A stretch of DNA of 64,000 bases from Pyrinomonadaceae bacterium (GTDB taxonomy: Bacteria; Acidobacteriota; Blastocatellia; Pyrinomonadales; Pyrinomonadaceae), in the NCBI GenBank assembly GCA_028284415.1, contig JANQRU010000007.1, forward strand, positions 372,001 to 436,000, written 5' to 3'. The notes under the pieces were generated by a model, which had not been told where the DNA came from, made no database searches, and saw nothing but the letters and a program-made list of their open reading frames with translations. Both the position numbers and the translations under genes were made by a program. Below, piece after piece: positions 27,253 through 36,762 of this stretch. How positions within the stretch are numbered: the first letter of the stretch is position 1; each line of letters begins with the position of its first letter.

Positions 27253-27335
27253 AACTCTCAAAAAATCAAATAATCGGATCAGTCATCTTAATTGGAATAA
27301 TTCTACTCATTTCGCTGGTTAGATTCTATCTGTAA
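27249..27335 (+). CDS. 28-residue single-TM micro-protein coupled to the exported nuclease
   Basis: ATG 27249-27251 overlaps the nuclease stop TGA 27250-27252 in an ATGA arrangement, the classic sign of translational coupling. The frame encodes 28 residues: a basic N-terminus (MKLSKNQ), one strongly hydrophobic segment (IIGSVILIGIILLISLV) and RFYL, then TAA. A single-span peptide with an inside-positive N-terminus is expected. It could be an accessory, anchor or immunity peptide for the exported nuclease, or unrelated; no family recognised. Confidence 0.55.
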   Translation: MKLSKNQIIGSVILIGIILLISLVRFYL

Positions 27336-27405
27336 AATTGCTGTTTATCAGCTAAAATTTCAATCATTTCAGCAGTTATCACTTGTCTGTCTTCGAAATT
27401 CAAAC

Positions 27406-27428
27406 CTTAGTTGTGAAAACAAACTAAG
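27406..27428 (+). terminator. Possible terminator after the GCGC restriction operon
   Basis: CTTAGTT (27406-27412) and AACTAAG (27422-27428) form a 7-base stem with a 9-base loop followed by a T-rich stretch. Weak. Confidence 0.35.
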
Positions 27429-27530
27429 TGTATTATTTTCTAATAAATAGTTTTTACCAATTTTGCCTTTAACTTTTTCTTACCTATTGTTAAACTAACC
27501 CACATATTCAACTTGGTGAGATGATTTTTC

Positions 27531-27558
27531 TTACTCATTTTCATTTTTCAGTTATAAT
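27531..27558 (+). promoter_or_regulatory. Possible promoter of pckG
   Basis: TATAAT at 27553-27558 is a perfect -10 hexamer 52 bases before the pckG ATG; the -35 candidate TTACTC (27531-27536) is poor with a 16-base spacer. A GGAGAA lies 12 bases before the ATG. Confidence 0.4.
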
Positions 27559-27609
27559 AAAAATCTAAATTTACTAACTCGTTTTGGAGAATTTTTTGGA
27601 GAAGATTTT

Positions 27610-29508
27610 ATGACAAATTTAAATATTCCATCGAATGTTACTAACAAACAATTAATTGAATGGGTCACGAAAACAGTCGAACATTGTCAGCCAGATAATG
27701 TCTATTGGTGTGATGGGTCGCAGGAAGAGTATGACCGTCTTTGTGAAGAAATGGTTCAGAGCGGAACATTTATTCGCTTAAACCCTGAGAAACGTCCGAA
27801 TTCTTTTCTCGCACGTTCACACCCATCAGACGTTGCGCGTGTGGAAGACAGAACATATATCTGCTCTTTGGCAAAAGGTGATGCCGGTCCAACAAATAAC
27901 TGGATGAACCCCAAAGAAATGAAAGCAATCCTCAATGAAAAATTTGAAGGATGTATGAAAGGCAGAACGATGTATGTTATTCCGTTTTGTATGGGTCCAA
28001 TTGGTTCACCGATTTCCCTCTATGGTGTAGAGATTTCAGATTCACCTTATGTTGCAGTGAATATGAGAATTATGACTCGTATGGGAACTGAGGCTTTAGA
28101 AGCAATGGGTGATGGCGAATTTGTTGAATGCTTACATTCAGTTGGAATGCCACTCGAAGAAGGTCAAGAAGACGTAGCTTGGGCTTGTTCCCCTGATCCA
28201 AAAGACAAATACATCGTTCATTTTCCTGAAGAGCGGTCAATTGTTTCTTATGGTTCTGGTTACGGTGGAAATGCACTTTTGGGTAAAAAATGTCTTGCAT
28301 TGAGAATTGCTTCAACATCAGGACGTGATGAAGGCTGGCTTGCTGAACATATGCTCATCGTTGGTGTTGAATCACCTGATGGACGCAAAGATTATGTTTG
28401 TGGAGCATTCCCGAGTGCTTGCGGAAAAACAAACTTCGCAATGCTTATTCCTCCAAAACCTATTCAAGAAGAAGGCTGGAAAGTTACTGTAGTTGGTGAT
28501 GACATTGCTTGGATTAAACCTAATGAAGAAGGCAAACTCCACGCAATCAATCCCGAATTTGGATTCTTTGGCGTTGCTCCGGGCACAAACTACAAGACTA
28601 ATCCAAATGCAATGGAATCCATTAAAGAAAATTCTATTTTCACAAACGTTGCTTTAACAGATGACGGAGATGTTTGGTGGGAAGATATGGATGGCGATCC
28701 ACCTGCACACGCTATTGACTGGCATGGAAACGATTGGACACCAGATAGCGAAACACCTGCTGCACATCCGAACGCACGCTTTACAGCACCAATTCTGCAA
28801 TGCCCTGTTGCTGATGAAGAGTTTAATAATCCAGAAGGAGTTCCCGTTTCAGCATTTATTTTCGGCGGACGTAGAAATTCGGTCGTTCCTTTGATCTTAC
28901 AATCATTTAACTGGTCATTCGGAGTTTATATGGCTGCAACGATGGGGTCAGAAATGACAGCTGCAGCATTCGGTAATATTGGCGAAGTCCGACGCGATCC
29001 TTTCGCAATGCTTCCATTTGCGGGTTACCACATGGGAGATTATTTCTCGCATTGGCTAAACCTCGGAAGAAGTATTCCTGAACCACCACGTATCTTCTCA
29101 GTAAACTGGTTTAGAAAAGACGAAAATGGCAAATTTATCTGGGACGGTTTCGGAGAAAACATGCGTGTACTCCAATGGATCGTCGAACGTGCCAGAGGAA
29201 AATCCAAAGGCTTTGAAACTCCGCTTGGCTGGATGCCACGTTATGAAGACATGGATTGGCGTGGAATGGAACACTTTACCAAAGAAGACTTTGAAAAAGT
29301 TATGAGCTTAGATAGAGATCTTTGGTTAAAAGAAATCGCTTCACACGACGAATTATTCTTCAAACTTTATGATCGTTTGCCTAAAGAAATGACTTACATT
29401 AGAGAGCTTCTCGTTTCAAACCTCTGGCGACAACAAGACATAGGTTTAGCAACACCAAGACCAACTGACGAAGTTGATGAACCAAAAGCCGTCGGAAAAG
29501 GCGAATAA
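27610..29508 (+). CDS. pckG: Phosphoenolpyruvate carboxykinase, GTP-dependent
   Basis: Converts oxaloacetate and GTP to PEP, CO2 and GDP, the entry to gluconeogenesis. The 632-residue length and sequence are of the GTP class rather than the ATP class: [16 protein letters not shown], the P-loop [14 protein letters not shown] with the mobile cysteine, [10 protein letters not shown] with the Mn-binding Asp, and the guanine-pocket region [23 protein letters not shown]. All core motifs appear intact. A shared bidirectional terminator separates it from the convergent response-regulator gene. Confidence 0.97.
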   Translation: MTNLNIPSNVTNKQLIEWVTKTVEHCQPDNVYWCDGSQEEYDRLCEEMVQSGTFIRLNPEKRPNSFLARSHPSDVARVEDRTYICSLAKGDAGPTNNWMNPKEMKAILNEKFEGCMKGRTMYVIPFCMGPIGSPISLYGVEISDSPYVAVNMRIMTRMGTEALEAMGDGEFVECLHSVGMPLEEGQEDVAWACSPDPKDKYIVHFPEERSIVSYGSGYGGNALLGKKCLALRIASTSGRDEGWLAEHMLIVGVESPDGRKDYVCGAFPSACGKTNFAMLIPPKPIQEEGWKVTVVGDDIAWIKPNEEGKLHAINPEFGFFGVAPGTNYKTNPNAMESIKENSIFTNVALTDDGDVWWEDMDGDPPAHAIDWHGNDWTPDSETPAAHPNARFTAPILQCPVADEEFNNPEGVPVSAFIFGGRRNSVVPLILQSFNWSFGVYMAATMGSEMTAAAFGNIGEVRRDPFAMLPFAGYHMGDYFSHWLNLGRSIPEPPRIFSVNWFRKDENGKFIWDGFGENMRVLQWIVERARGKSKGFETPLGWMPRYEDMDWRGMEHFTKEDFEKVMSLDRDLWLKEIASHDELFFKLYDRLPKEMTYIRELLVSNLWRQQDIGLATPRPTDEVDEPKAVGKGE

Positions 29509-29530
29509 ATTAATTCAGTAAAATTACTTT

Positions 29531-29561
29531 AAAGACGATTCAATTAATTTGAGTCGTCTTT
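29531..29561. terminator. Bidirectional terminator between pckG and the NtrC-like gene
   Basis: AAAGACGA (29531-29538) pairs with TCGTCTTT (29554-29561), and the stem continues with ATTCAA/TTGAG with one wobble; T runs lie on both sides. Confidence 0.8.
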
Positions 29562-30926
29562 TTTGTTTGCCTCAATACTTAAATCTTTAATTTTTATATG
29601 CAAAGCACTGCGAGAAATTCCGATATTCTTGGCGGTTCTTGAGATATTCCATTCGTTATCTTTGAGATATTTTGAGATGAATTGTTTTTCAAACTGTTTT
29701 AATGCTTTTTTGAGATCGGAATGATTTGAGTTGAAATTAGTTATTTGATTTTCGGCTGAATCTAAAATCTTTTTTGGCAGGCTTGATTTCGTGACCTTTT
29801 CATCCTGTAAAGTAACAACTAAAAGTTCGATTAAATTTTCCAGCTCACGAACATTTCCTTCCCAAGCGTATTTTTCTAAAATTTGCCAAACCTCAGAATC
29901 TATTTCGACGTTTTTTCCTTTTTCTTGATTAAATTTGTTGAGAAAATGCTGAGTTAGTAAACGGACATCGCCATTGCGTTCTTGAAGTGGTGGAATTTCG
30001 ACGGTGGCGACTGCCAAGCGATAATATAAATCCTGTCTAAATTTCCCTTCTCTTACCAATTTTTCTAAATCCTGATTTGAAGCGGCAATGAAACGAACAT
30101 CGAGTGATATATTTTTTGTTCCACCGACTCTACGGATTTCGTTTTCTTCGATTGCACGCAAGAGTTTTACCTGCATTTCGATTGGCATCGAGCTTATTTC
30201 GTCGAGAAAAAGTGTTCCGCGATTGGCGGTTTCAAACAATCCTTTTTTGGTGTCTTTAGCATCAGTAAACGCTCCTTTTTCATGTCCGAATAATTCGCTT
30301 TCAAGCAGGTGTTCGGGCAACGCTCCGCAGTTGATGGCAACAAAAGGTTCTTCGGCACGTGGGCTGTTAAAGTGAACCGCGTTGGCGATTAATTCTTTTC
30401 CCGTCCCACTTTCCCCGTGCAATAAAACCGAGATGTTTCTGTCGTTTGCGAGAGGTTTTATTTGCTCGATTGTTTGAGACATAGCTGGGCTTTTGCCAAT
30501 GATATTACCAAGTTGGAATTTTCCCGTGAGTTGTTTTTTGAGTCGTTTGTTTTCTTCGATTAATTCTTTTTTTGAAAGAATGTTTTCAACTTTTAGCGAA
30601 AGTTCGGCGAGTTGGAGGGGTTTAGTTAAATAGTCTGACGCACCTAATTTTATTGCTCTGACAGCGGTTTCGATACTTCCGAAAGCGGTCATTACAATTG
30701 TGTGAAGAGCGATTTTATTCTCTTTGATGTATTCGAGGAGTTCAATGCCTGAAACTTTCGGCATCTGCAAATCTGTCAGAATCAAATCGAATTTTTCTTT
30801 AGCTAAAACTTCGATTGCTTCCTGACCGTTTTTGCAAACGGTGGTTTCGTGACCATCCTTTGTTAATTGAAGTTCAATAACACGCCTGATTTGCTGTTCG
30901 TCATCAACTATTAAAATCTTTGCCAT
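29544..30926 (-). CDS. NtrC-family sigma-54-dependent response regulator
   Basis: The 460-residue product has a receiver domain (residues 1-120, phospho-acceptor in ILTDLQMP at about D53, switch Thr in VMTAFGS, KPL lysine), an AAA+ domain (about 140-370: Walker A GESGTGKE, ESELFGHEKGAFTDA loop, Walker B GTLFLDEISSMP, R-finger region) and a Fis-type helix-turn-helix (NISRTAKNIGISRSALHIKI). The sigma-54 contact loop reads GAFTDA rather than GAFTGA, a variant seen in some family members. It activates transcription from -24/-12 promoters such as the one at 12467. It follows its presumed kinase gene on the same strand after 62 bases. Confidence 0.95.
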   Translation of the reverse strand: MAKILIVDDEQQIRRVIELQLTKDGHETTVCKNGQEAIEVLAKEKFDLILTDLQMPKVSGIELLEYIKENKIALHTIVMTAFGSIETAVRAIKLGASDYLTKPLQLAELSLKVENILSKKELIEENKRLKKQLTGKFQLGNIIGKSPAMSQTIEQIKPLANDRNISVLLHGESGTGKELIANAVHFNSPRAEEPFVAINCGALPEHLLESELFGHEKGAFTDAKDTKKGLFETANRGTLFLDEISSMPIEMQVKLLRAIEENEIRRVGGTKNISLDVRFIAASNQDLEKLVREGKFRQDLYYRLAVATVEIPPLQERNGDVRLLTQHFLNKFNQEKGKNVEIDSEVWQILEKYAWEGNVRELENLIELLVVTLQDEKVTKSSLPKKILDSAENQITNFNSNHSDLKKALKQFEKQFISKYLKDNEWNISRTAKNIGISRSALHIKIKDLSIEANKKDDSN

Positions 30927-30988
30927 AATTTATTTGCCCACGAATCTACGCTAATTTTTGCTAATATTGAAATTTAATAAATTAGCTT

Positions 30989-32815
30989 TTATTCGCGTGA
31001 ATTAGCGGGCAGAAAAACCTTAAATTTTGTTCCTTTTCCGACTTCGCTTTCAACTTCGATCCTGCCTTTGTGTGCGGAGATTATATTTGACGAAATTGCT
31101 AATCCCAAGCCGCTTCCGCCGGATTTTGTTGTATAGAAAGGATAAAAGATTTGTGATAAATCTTCTTGGGCAATGCCATCTCCGTTGTCAGCAATCGTTA
31201 ATAAAACTTCATCAGTTTCTTCATGCGGTTCCGTTTCAATTTCGACTTTGCCTTTTTCATCAACGGCTTCGATGGCGTTTTTGATTAAGTTTAGAATTAC
31301 ACCTTTTAATTTTTCTTCATCGGCTGGAATTGATGGAATTAAATTTTTCAAGTTTAGATTTATCGCAACATTATTTTCTTTCGCTTCTTCTTGTACAAAG
31401 GGCAAAGTATTTTTTACGAGCAAATTCAAATCAACTTCGCTCAAATCCAAGTCGGGTGTTCGATAATAACTTTTGAGATTCGCAAGCAGTTCCGTAAAAC
31501 CATTTAGACCTTGCTTCATTTCGTCCAAATAACCTTGCATCTCGCTATTGTCGCTCAACTCCGAATCTAGATACTGCACCCAAAGGCTTATTCCGCTAAC
31601 GCGATTTTGGATTTCGTGAGAAATTCGGGCGGTCATTTCGCCCATTGTGGCTAGTTTGGCAGATTGCACAAGTTGTTTTTGATAGCTTTTCAAATCTAAG
31701 TTCATTTGCTGAATCGCCGCCGCAAGGTCTTCTATTTCGTCGCCACTTTTTATATCTAGATCGGGAATTGATTCGCCTCGGGCAATTTGTGTTGTTGCAA
31801 AACTTACTTTTTCAATCGGATTAGTTAGTTTTTTGGCAAAAATGTTGGCGGCGAAATATATCAAGCCAATGGCGATGGCAAGAACGGAAAAAAACAAAAC
31901 CGAAAATGTATTCAGAGGTGATTTTTGTGATTCTATTTCCGACACGCCCAAAAACCATTTTTCTTTTTTTGTACTTTCTCCCGTTATGAATTGAGGAGTA
32001 AAATACACAGGAATTACTGAAAAACTTGATTTATTTGAATTAGATGTAAACTTAAATTCCTCCGAATTCGCTGAATCCAAGTCTGTTAGTTCTTTTATTA
32101 TTTCAACTAATCTGTTTTTGCCGACTTCATTTTCCTTACAAACAGAAAGTCTTTGCGAGGCAAAAATATCGCCCTGATTATTAAACAAGTAAGTGCAAAG
32201 CCCTGAACTTGAAAGAGATTTCAAAGGTCTTTCAAATGCTTCGGTACTCATTTTCAATGCAACGACCCCAATAAACTTGTCTTTAACTATATTTAACGTA
32301 AAAGGTACAACAGAGTTGTTTTTATCTAACTTTTGGACGGGCAATTGTAACGTAGAAACCTGTTCCGTGAAATACCTGATACTTTTGGTAAACAACTCTT
32401 TTTCATTAGTATTTTCCGAGTTCTTTGTCTGTGGTAATTTAGTTACATTTAGAAGTAGTTCGCCATCTTTGGAAAAAAGAGATATTTCCAGATAATAAGG
32501 ATTCCGATTAAAAAAGTTTTGCAAAGAATTTTCTGCCTTTTCTTTCAATGCAGATTCGCCTGAGGAACCATTTTGAACTTCCTGCAAAAAATCCGTAATT
32601 ACAAGCGTTCTGGAAATAAATTTTACATCTTCTTTCGCATCTTGAATTTCTTTTTTTATCTCATATACTGCTTCGTTGATTTTACGATTATTCGCTTCTT
32701 CTTCCTGAATGTTATTTGCCCTCTCAACAAAATAATAATTCGCCAAAGCCAGTAAAATCAGTGGGAAAAGAATTAGTGGCAATGTGTACATTAAAATTTT
32801 ATTGCGAAGTTTCAT
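30989..32815 (-). CDS. Membrane sensor histidine kinase, NtrB-like
   Basis: The 608-residue protein has a first membrane helix at about 8-28, an extracytoplasmic sensor of about 280 residues (Cache-like: EISLFSKDGELLLNVT, VVALKMSTEAFERPL), a second helix at about 305-328, a HAMP segment (KKLTNPIEKVSFATTQIARGE), the phospho-acceptor box RISHEIQNRVSG and the ATPase domain (N box NLIKNAIEAV, DNGDGI, GSGLGLAISSNII). Its ATG overlaps by 4 bases the stop of the BNR-repeat lipoprotein gene upstream, and the NtrC-like regulator follows, so the three probably form one signalling unit. Confidence 0.93.
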   Translation of the reverse strand: MKLRNKILMYTLPLILFPLILLALANYYFVERANNIQEEEANNRKINEAVYEIKKEIQDAKEDVKFISRTLVITDFLQEVQNGSSGESALKEKAENSLQNFFNRNPYYLEISLFSKDGELLLNVTKLPQTKNSENTNEKELFTKSIRYFTEQVSTLQLPVQKLDKNNSVVPFTLNIVKDKFIGVVALKMSTEAFERPLKSLSSSGLCTYLFNNQGDIFASQRLSVCKENEVGKNRLVEIIKELTDLDSANSEEFKFTSNSNKSSFSVIPVYFTPQFITGESTKKEKWFLGVSEIESQKSPLNTFSVLFFSVLAIAIGLIYFAANIFAKKLTNPIEKVSFATTQIARGESIPDLDIKSGDEIEDLAAAIQQMNLDLKSYQKQLVQSAKLATMGEMTARISHEIQNRVSGISLWVQYLDSELSDNSEMQGYLDEMKQGLNGFTELLANLKSYYRTPDLDLSEVDLNLLVKNTLPFVQEEAKENNVAINLNLKNLIPSIPADEEKLKGVILNLIKNAIEAVDEKGKVEIETEPHEETDEVLLTIADNGDGIAQEDLSQIFYPFYTTKSGGSGLGLAISSNIISAHKGRIEVESEVGKGTKFKVFLPANSRE

Positions 32816-34734
32816 TCTTTAATTTTGTAAATCTCGATGTCATCAAAATATGTCGGAGCAATTTCTATCCCACCTATGCCAAATTTATTGTTTTTTAATT
32901 TTAATTTTTCTTTATGACTCAACATCAAACGTCCGTCAACATAAAAATCAATTTGCTCCGGCGTTACGACCAATCTCCATTCATACCAGACATCACTCTT
33001 ATAGGGGAAAGGTGTTTGCTCTAGAAATTTTCCGCCCGATTCGTGTAAATTTCTCGCTAAATCATTATCTTTAATACTTAACCATGAACCACGTCGAAAA
33101 CGGTTTCTGATCAGATAATATCGAAGGTTTGAATCATCCATCCGTATGTAAAAATCGGCAGTATAATGATGAGCAGAATCAAGTTTGAATCTTCCTTTAG
33201 CAACATATTTTTCCGGTTCGGCAAATTTTGCTGTTGTTATAAAAGATTTTTTTTCGCTGGGACTCAATCCCCTGTACGTTCCGTCAACTATTTTCCAAAC
33301 CCCATAAATTTCTGTCCACTTTGAAGTAGAATCTGCTGAAAAATCATCTTCAAAAATTTTACTGCCCAACTCATACTTCAAAGGTTCAAAAATCTTAACT
33401 TTTTTAAGTGAGTTTTCATCATTCTCCGTCAGTATTTCATTTGTCGGTGTCAAAAAACCTGTCTTTTTGAACTTTTTTCCATATTCCTCTTCTTCCCAAT
33501 AAATCAAAATCTTTTCAACGCTAATTGGAAATGGATAAAAAGAAATGCCGTTCATTTTTTCTTCATCAGTTAAAAGAACGGAAGGTGACCACGAGATTCC
33601 ATTGTCATTTGAATAACTAAAAGCGAGCTGATTAAACAGAGTGTTTTGAGTTGTTCGCCAAAAACTATATAAATTTCCGTTGGTATCTTTTACCATTCTG
33701 GAAGCTCCCTGACGCCCGAATTTAACATCATTCAAACGCCTGTTTTCTTCCCAAGTTTCACCGTTATCGAGTGAGCGGGAATAATAAATATTCCAATCTC
33801 TGTCGTTTTCAACACCGTCTTCACGAAAATCTGAAAAAGATACTGTGATTACTCCATTTTGAACTGCAAGAGTTTGACTTAATTGCCAAACAGGTTTTTC
33901 ATCATCATTTATCTTTTTGCTTTTGCTCCAGGTTTTTCCTTTGTCATCTGAATAAGAATGGCGAATATCTAATAAAGTTTTCTCATCTCTTTTATCAGTC
34001 CAAACGGCATGCAATCTGTTATTCTCACCCATCGCAATTAGTGGAGCTCCTTGTGAAGCATTTCGAAAATCAGCATCTATTTCTGAATTAACACTCCAAG
34101 TTATTCCACCGTCATTTGATGCTGAAAAATATGCCCGTTCAGTTCCCGAACGATAATCCGTCCAAGAGCAAAAAACATATTGTTTTCCGATATGAATCGG
34201 TTTACACTTAACGGAAATTTTACCGATGACATCATTTACTCTCGCAGGCTCACTCCAATTTTCAAAACTTTCATCCGTGCGGGAATAAAACATATTATTT
34301 GTATATCCGTCTTTGTTGGGATTTAGGTCGAAAATCAATGTCGCAAGTCCGCCTTCATAAAATATGAAGAAATATCTGTATTCTTCGATATCTCCATCCA
34401 AAATTTTTGGATACGGAAACTCCTTGCCGAATGTTTCTCCACCATCTTCGGAAATTCTAAAAAACCTACCAAAATCTTTCTCATCCGATTTTTGCGTTTT
34501 TCGATATGTAACCAAAACACGATTTTTGTCATTTGTAATAACGTCGTAATCAAAATCAAACTTTTCCCAATCACCTAAATCAAGTTTTGTTTCAGTTAAA
34601 ACAAAGCGTTTGAACGTATTCTGTTTCGGATTTGGAGTGGCTTTTAAGGGACAGGAAACCGTTAGAAACACAAAGGCAGATATGATAAGAGAGCAAAAGG
34701 CGAGTTTGATGAACTGTTTAGAGAGCAGAAGCAT
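32812..34734 (-). CDS. Lipoprotein with sialidase-type BNR repeats and a laminin-G-like C-terminus
   Basis: A lipoprotein signal precedes FLTVSC (lipobox). Residues about 60-430 form a beta-propeller: five Asp-box motifs are visible (SEDGGETFG, SNDGGITWS, SDDKGKTWS, SLDNGETWE, SNDNGISWS). Sialidase catalytic residues were not identified. The C-terminal 190 residues (FEDDFSADSTSKWTEIYGVW to the end, with VDGRLMLSH and FDDIEIYK) resemble the concanavalin-like DUF1080 glucanase fold. It is probably a surface glycan-binding or glycan-cleaving protein; the 4-base overlap with the histidine kinase suggests that it supplies or senses that kinase's signal. Confidence 0.8.
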   Translation of the reverse strand: MLLLSKQFIKLAFCSLIISAFVFLTVSCPLKATPNPKQNTFKRFVLTETKLDLGDWEKFDFDYDVITNDKNRVLVTYRKTQKSDEKDFGRFFRISEDGGETFGKEFPYPKILDGDIEEYRYFFIFYEGGLATLIFDLNPNKDGYTNNMFYSRTDESFENWSEPARVNDVIGKISVKCKPIHIGKQYVFCSWTDYRSGTERAYFSASNDGGITWSVNSEIDADFRNASQGAPLIAMGENNRLHAVWTDKRDEKTLLDIRHSYSDDKGKTWSKSKKINDDEKPVWQLSQTLAVQNGVITVSFSDFREDGVENDRDWNIYYSRSLDNGETWEENRRLNDVKFGRQGASRMVKDTNGNLYSFWRTTQNTLFNQLAFSYSNDNGISWSPSVLLTDEEKMNGISFYPFPISVEKILIYWEEEEYGKKFKKTGFLTPTNEILTENDENSLKKVKIFEPLKYELGSKIFEDDFSADSTSKWTEIYGVWKIVDGTYRGLSPSEKKSFITTAKFAEPEKYVAKGRFKLDSAHHYTADFYIRMDDSNLRYYLIRNRFRRGSWLSIKDNDLARNLHESGGKFLEQTPFPYKSDVWYEWRLVVTPEQIDFYVDGRLMLSHKEKLKLKNNKFGIGGIEIAPTYFDDIEIYKIKE

Positions 34735-34891
34735 TCTTCAAAATGATTGGGGTAATTGAATTTAACGCATTTTATCACAGTTCCTTTTTTCATAAAGAAT
34801 TATGGAAAAGCAAAAATCTTTCTTGTGATTTTTTTGTAAATCTGAATTATCCTCAAATATATTTCAAAATTAGTATTAAAGGTGATTTTTT

Positions 34892-35257
34892 TTAAGCTAT
34901 ATTACTGCAAGCTTCGACAAGTTTTTCCATATTCAACGGTTTTTCAAATATGTCATTTGCTCCTTCATTTTTTGCTTGTAAAGCTAATTCATCCTGATAA
35001 TATCCCGTCATAAGAAAAAACGGAGTAGTCTGGCTGGACTTTCTGACTTCTTTTAGAATCTCAATGCCGTTTTTCTTTGGCAGCTTATAATCACACAAAA
35101 TCACATCCGGCATTTTTGATAAAAAATTTTCAAAAACAGTTTTTCCATCAGAAAATGTCGTGACTTCAAATTTATGTTTTGTAAAAACAACTCGAAGACC
35201 ACGACGTAAAACATCATCATCCTCAATTATCGCTATGAGTTTTTGTTTTTCAGACAT
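34892..35257 (-). CDS. Single-domain response regulator
   Basis: A lone 121-residue receiver: acidic pocket IEDDDVL (residues 11-17), phospho-acceptor D56 in LCDYKLP, switch Thr in LMTGYY and the conserved Lys in EKPLN. No output domain, so it acts by protein contact or in a phosphorelay. No cognate kinase adjacent on the same strand except the kinase about 2 kb downstream. It follows a lipoprotein gene by 15 bases. Confidence 0.92.
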   Translation of the reverse strand: MSEKQKLIAIIEDDDVLRRGLRVVFTKHKFEVTTFSDGKTVFENFLSKMPDVILCDYKLPKKNGIEILKEVRKSSQTTPFFLMTGYYQDELALQAKNEGANDIFEKPLNMEKLVEACSNIA

Positions 35258-35272
35258 AATTCCTAACCAGTC

Positions 35273-35695
35273 TCACTTATATGAAATACTATAACCTTGA
35301 TTACTTTTGTCTTTTTGAAATTTCGTTATGATGTTCTTGCTTGTGTAGATTCTCTCACCATTTGAACCTTCCAATTTTACATCGGTTATTTCATTGATTT
35401 TATTCTTATCTTCAAACCAAGCACTTCCTCTCAACATCATTCCCTCTTCAGGCTCTAACTCAATAATTTGGGTGTTTTTCTGTCTATCAGTTTTAACCTT
35501 TTCCTCCTTCATTGGAAAAAATTCACCGTGCTGTGGTTCGATTGAAATAATTTCAGGAAATGTTGCGTCTTCTTTGATTTTATATGTAACTTTCAATTTC
35601 TCTTCAGTTGTATTGTAAATTCTCAATTCATATTGAATCTCACAAGCCGTAAGAAAAAGACAAAGAATAAATACTGACAGTATTTTTATTTTCAT
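35273..35695 (-). CDS. Small lipoprotein of unknown function
   Basis: The 140-residue product has a lipoprotein signal (ILSVFILCLFLTAC, lipobox LTAC). The mature part is predicted mostly beta (YELRIYNTTEEKLKVTYKI, GMMLRGSAWF) with charged Glu/Lys turns. It lies 15 bases before the response-regulator gene and could be co-transcribed. No family recognised. Confidence 0.7.
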   Translation of the reverse strand: MKIKILSVFILCLFLTACEIQYELRIYNTTEEKLKVTYKIKEDATFPEIISIEPQHGEFFPMKEEKVKTDRQKNTQIIELEPEEGMMLRGSAWFEDKNKINEITDVKLEGSNGERIYTSKNIITKFQKDKSNQGYSISYK

Positions 35696-35844
35696 TTTTT
35701 TTACTTGAGCCTTTGAAAAACTTTTATCTATTTGAAATTATCCAAAACACTTTGAGTTTGCGTGAACAAGTTTTTATACCTTATATTTGTCCACTCAAAC
35801 CTTGTGAAATACATCAAAAAAAACTTAAATCACTTACTTTTATA

Positions 35845-36609
35845 TCAACTGTCCGTATCAAAAACTTTTTTTCCGACAAGCAAATTACTTTCACGCTTCC
35901 AATCTAAAAAGTTATTTTTAAGCTGAGGCATAAACAATTCTGAAGACCCACTAGGTAATCTACCGCAAGCTCTCACAGCATCTTCCTGTTGTTTTCTTGT
36001 ATATATCTTTTTAGTGTCATATTTTTTACCACGGCAGTCACAATAATAATTGCCACCTAAACCATAAACATTATTACCACCATAATATTTCCATTTGCAT
36101 TGTGCAGTACGTCTAGGAGTAGTGCGTCTGGAGTTATTCTTTTTACAATTGGTTGTGTACCAGGCAGCTGATACTGAACCCCTCTGAGTTTTTGGAAATG
36201 CATAAATAACTATGTTCTGTCCATCAGAAAAAGAATTATTAACGTAAAATGTCCTTTCAAATAAATAATAGTTACTATTTCTTCCTCTTACATAGCTTGC
36301 ATTTCTACCCGACTTATTCCATCTCCTGGAATTTTTTGGTTTATGATACACATCAGCATAAAAAGGAGAATTACTCGTCATAATTAGTTTGTAGGTGCCT
36401 AAATCATTGCCCAAAAAATTATTCCACTTCAGTAATTTGATCTCTCTGCCATTTGTATCCCTTTTGTTAACAAAATTATTTGGAAAATACTTTGTATCTC
36501 TCAAAGTATTTCTCTCGTTACAATATAAAACCCCTGTTTGAGCATTTGCCACGTCTGAAAAGATGAAACAAACTACTGTAATTAAAAATATTTTTGTAAT
36601 GATTTTCAT
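35845..36609 (-). CDS. Exported basic protein, unknown function
   Basis: The 254-residue product has a signal peptide (IFLITVVCFIFSDVANAQ). The mature chain is rich in Asn, Tyr, Arg and Lys, with a central region like a beta-sandwich (YKLIMTSNSPFYADVYHKP, FERTFYVNNSFSDGQNIVIYAF), an Arg/Thr linker (RRTTPRRT) and a small Cys-containing C-terminal unit (CKWKYYGG, YYCDCRGKKYD, RACGRLP) that may hold disulfides. AGGAG precedes the ATG. I do not recognise the family. Confidence 0.68.
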   Translation of the reverse strand: MKIITKIFLITVVCFIFSDVANAQTGVLYCNERNTLRDTKYFPNNFVNKRDTNGREIKLLKWNNFLGNDLGTYKLIMTSNSPFYADVYHKPKNSRRWNKSGRNASYVRGRNSNYYLFERTFYVNNSFSDGQNIVIYAFPKTQRGSVSAAWYTTNCKKNNSRRTTPRRTAQCKWKYYGGNNVYGLGGNYYCDCRGKKYDTKKIYTRKQQEDAVRACGRLPSGSSELFMPQLKNNFLDWKRESNLLVGKKVFDTDS

Positions 36610-36762
36610 AATTTTCTCCTGTTTTTGAGTTTTTTTTCTGTTTTTCCTTATGCATCTTTTTATTCACCCAAGTTTGGAATTGATAAAGTTTGTAATTTTT
36701 AGAAATAAATAACTCCAAACAATTTCCTCCAACATATACTTAGCTCGTTCCAGTGAAACAAT

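Noticed and set aside
36518..36718. 66-codon minus-strand frame upstream of the gene at 35845
   Set aside because: Overlaps the signal-peptide start of the exported protein in another frame and has no ribosome site.
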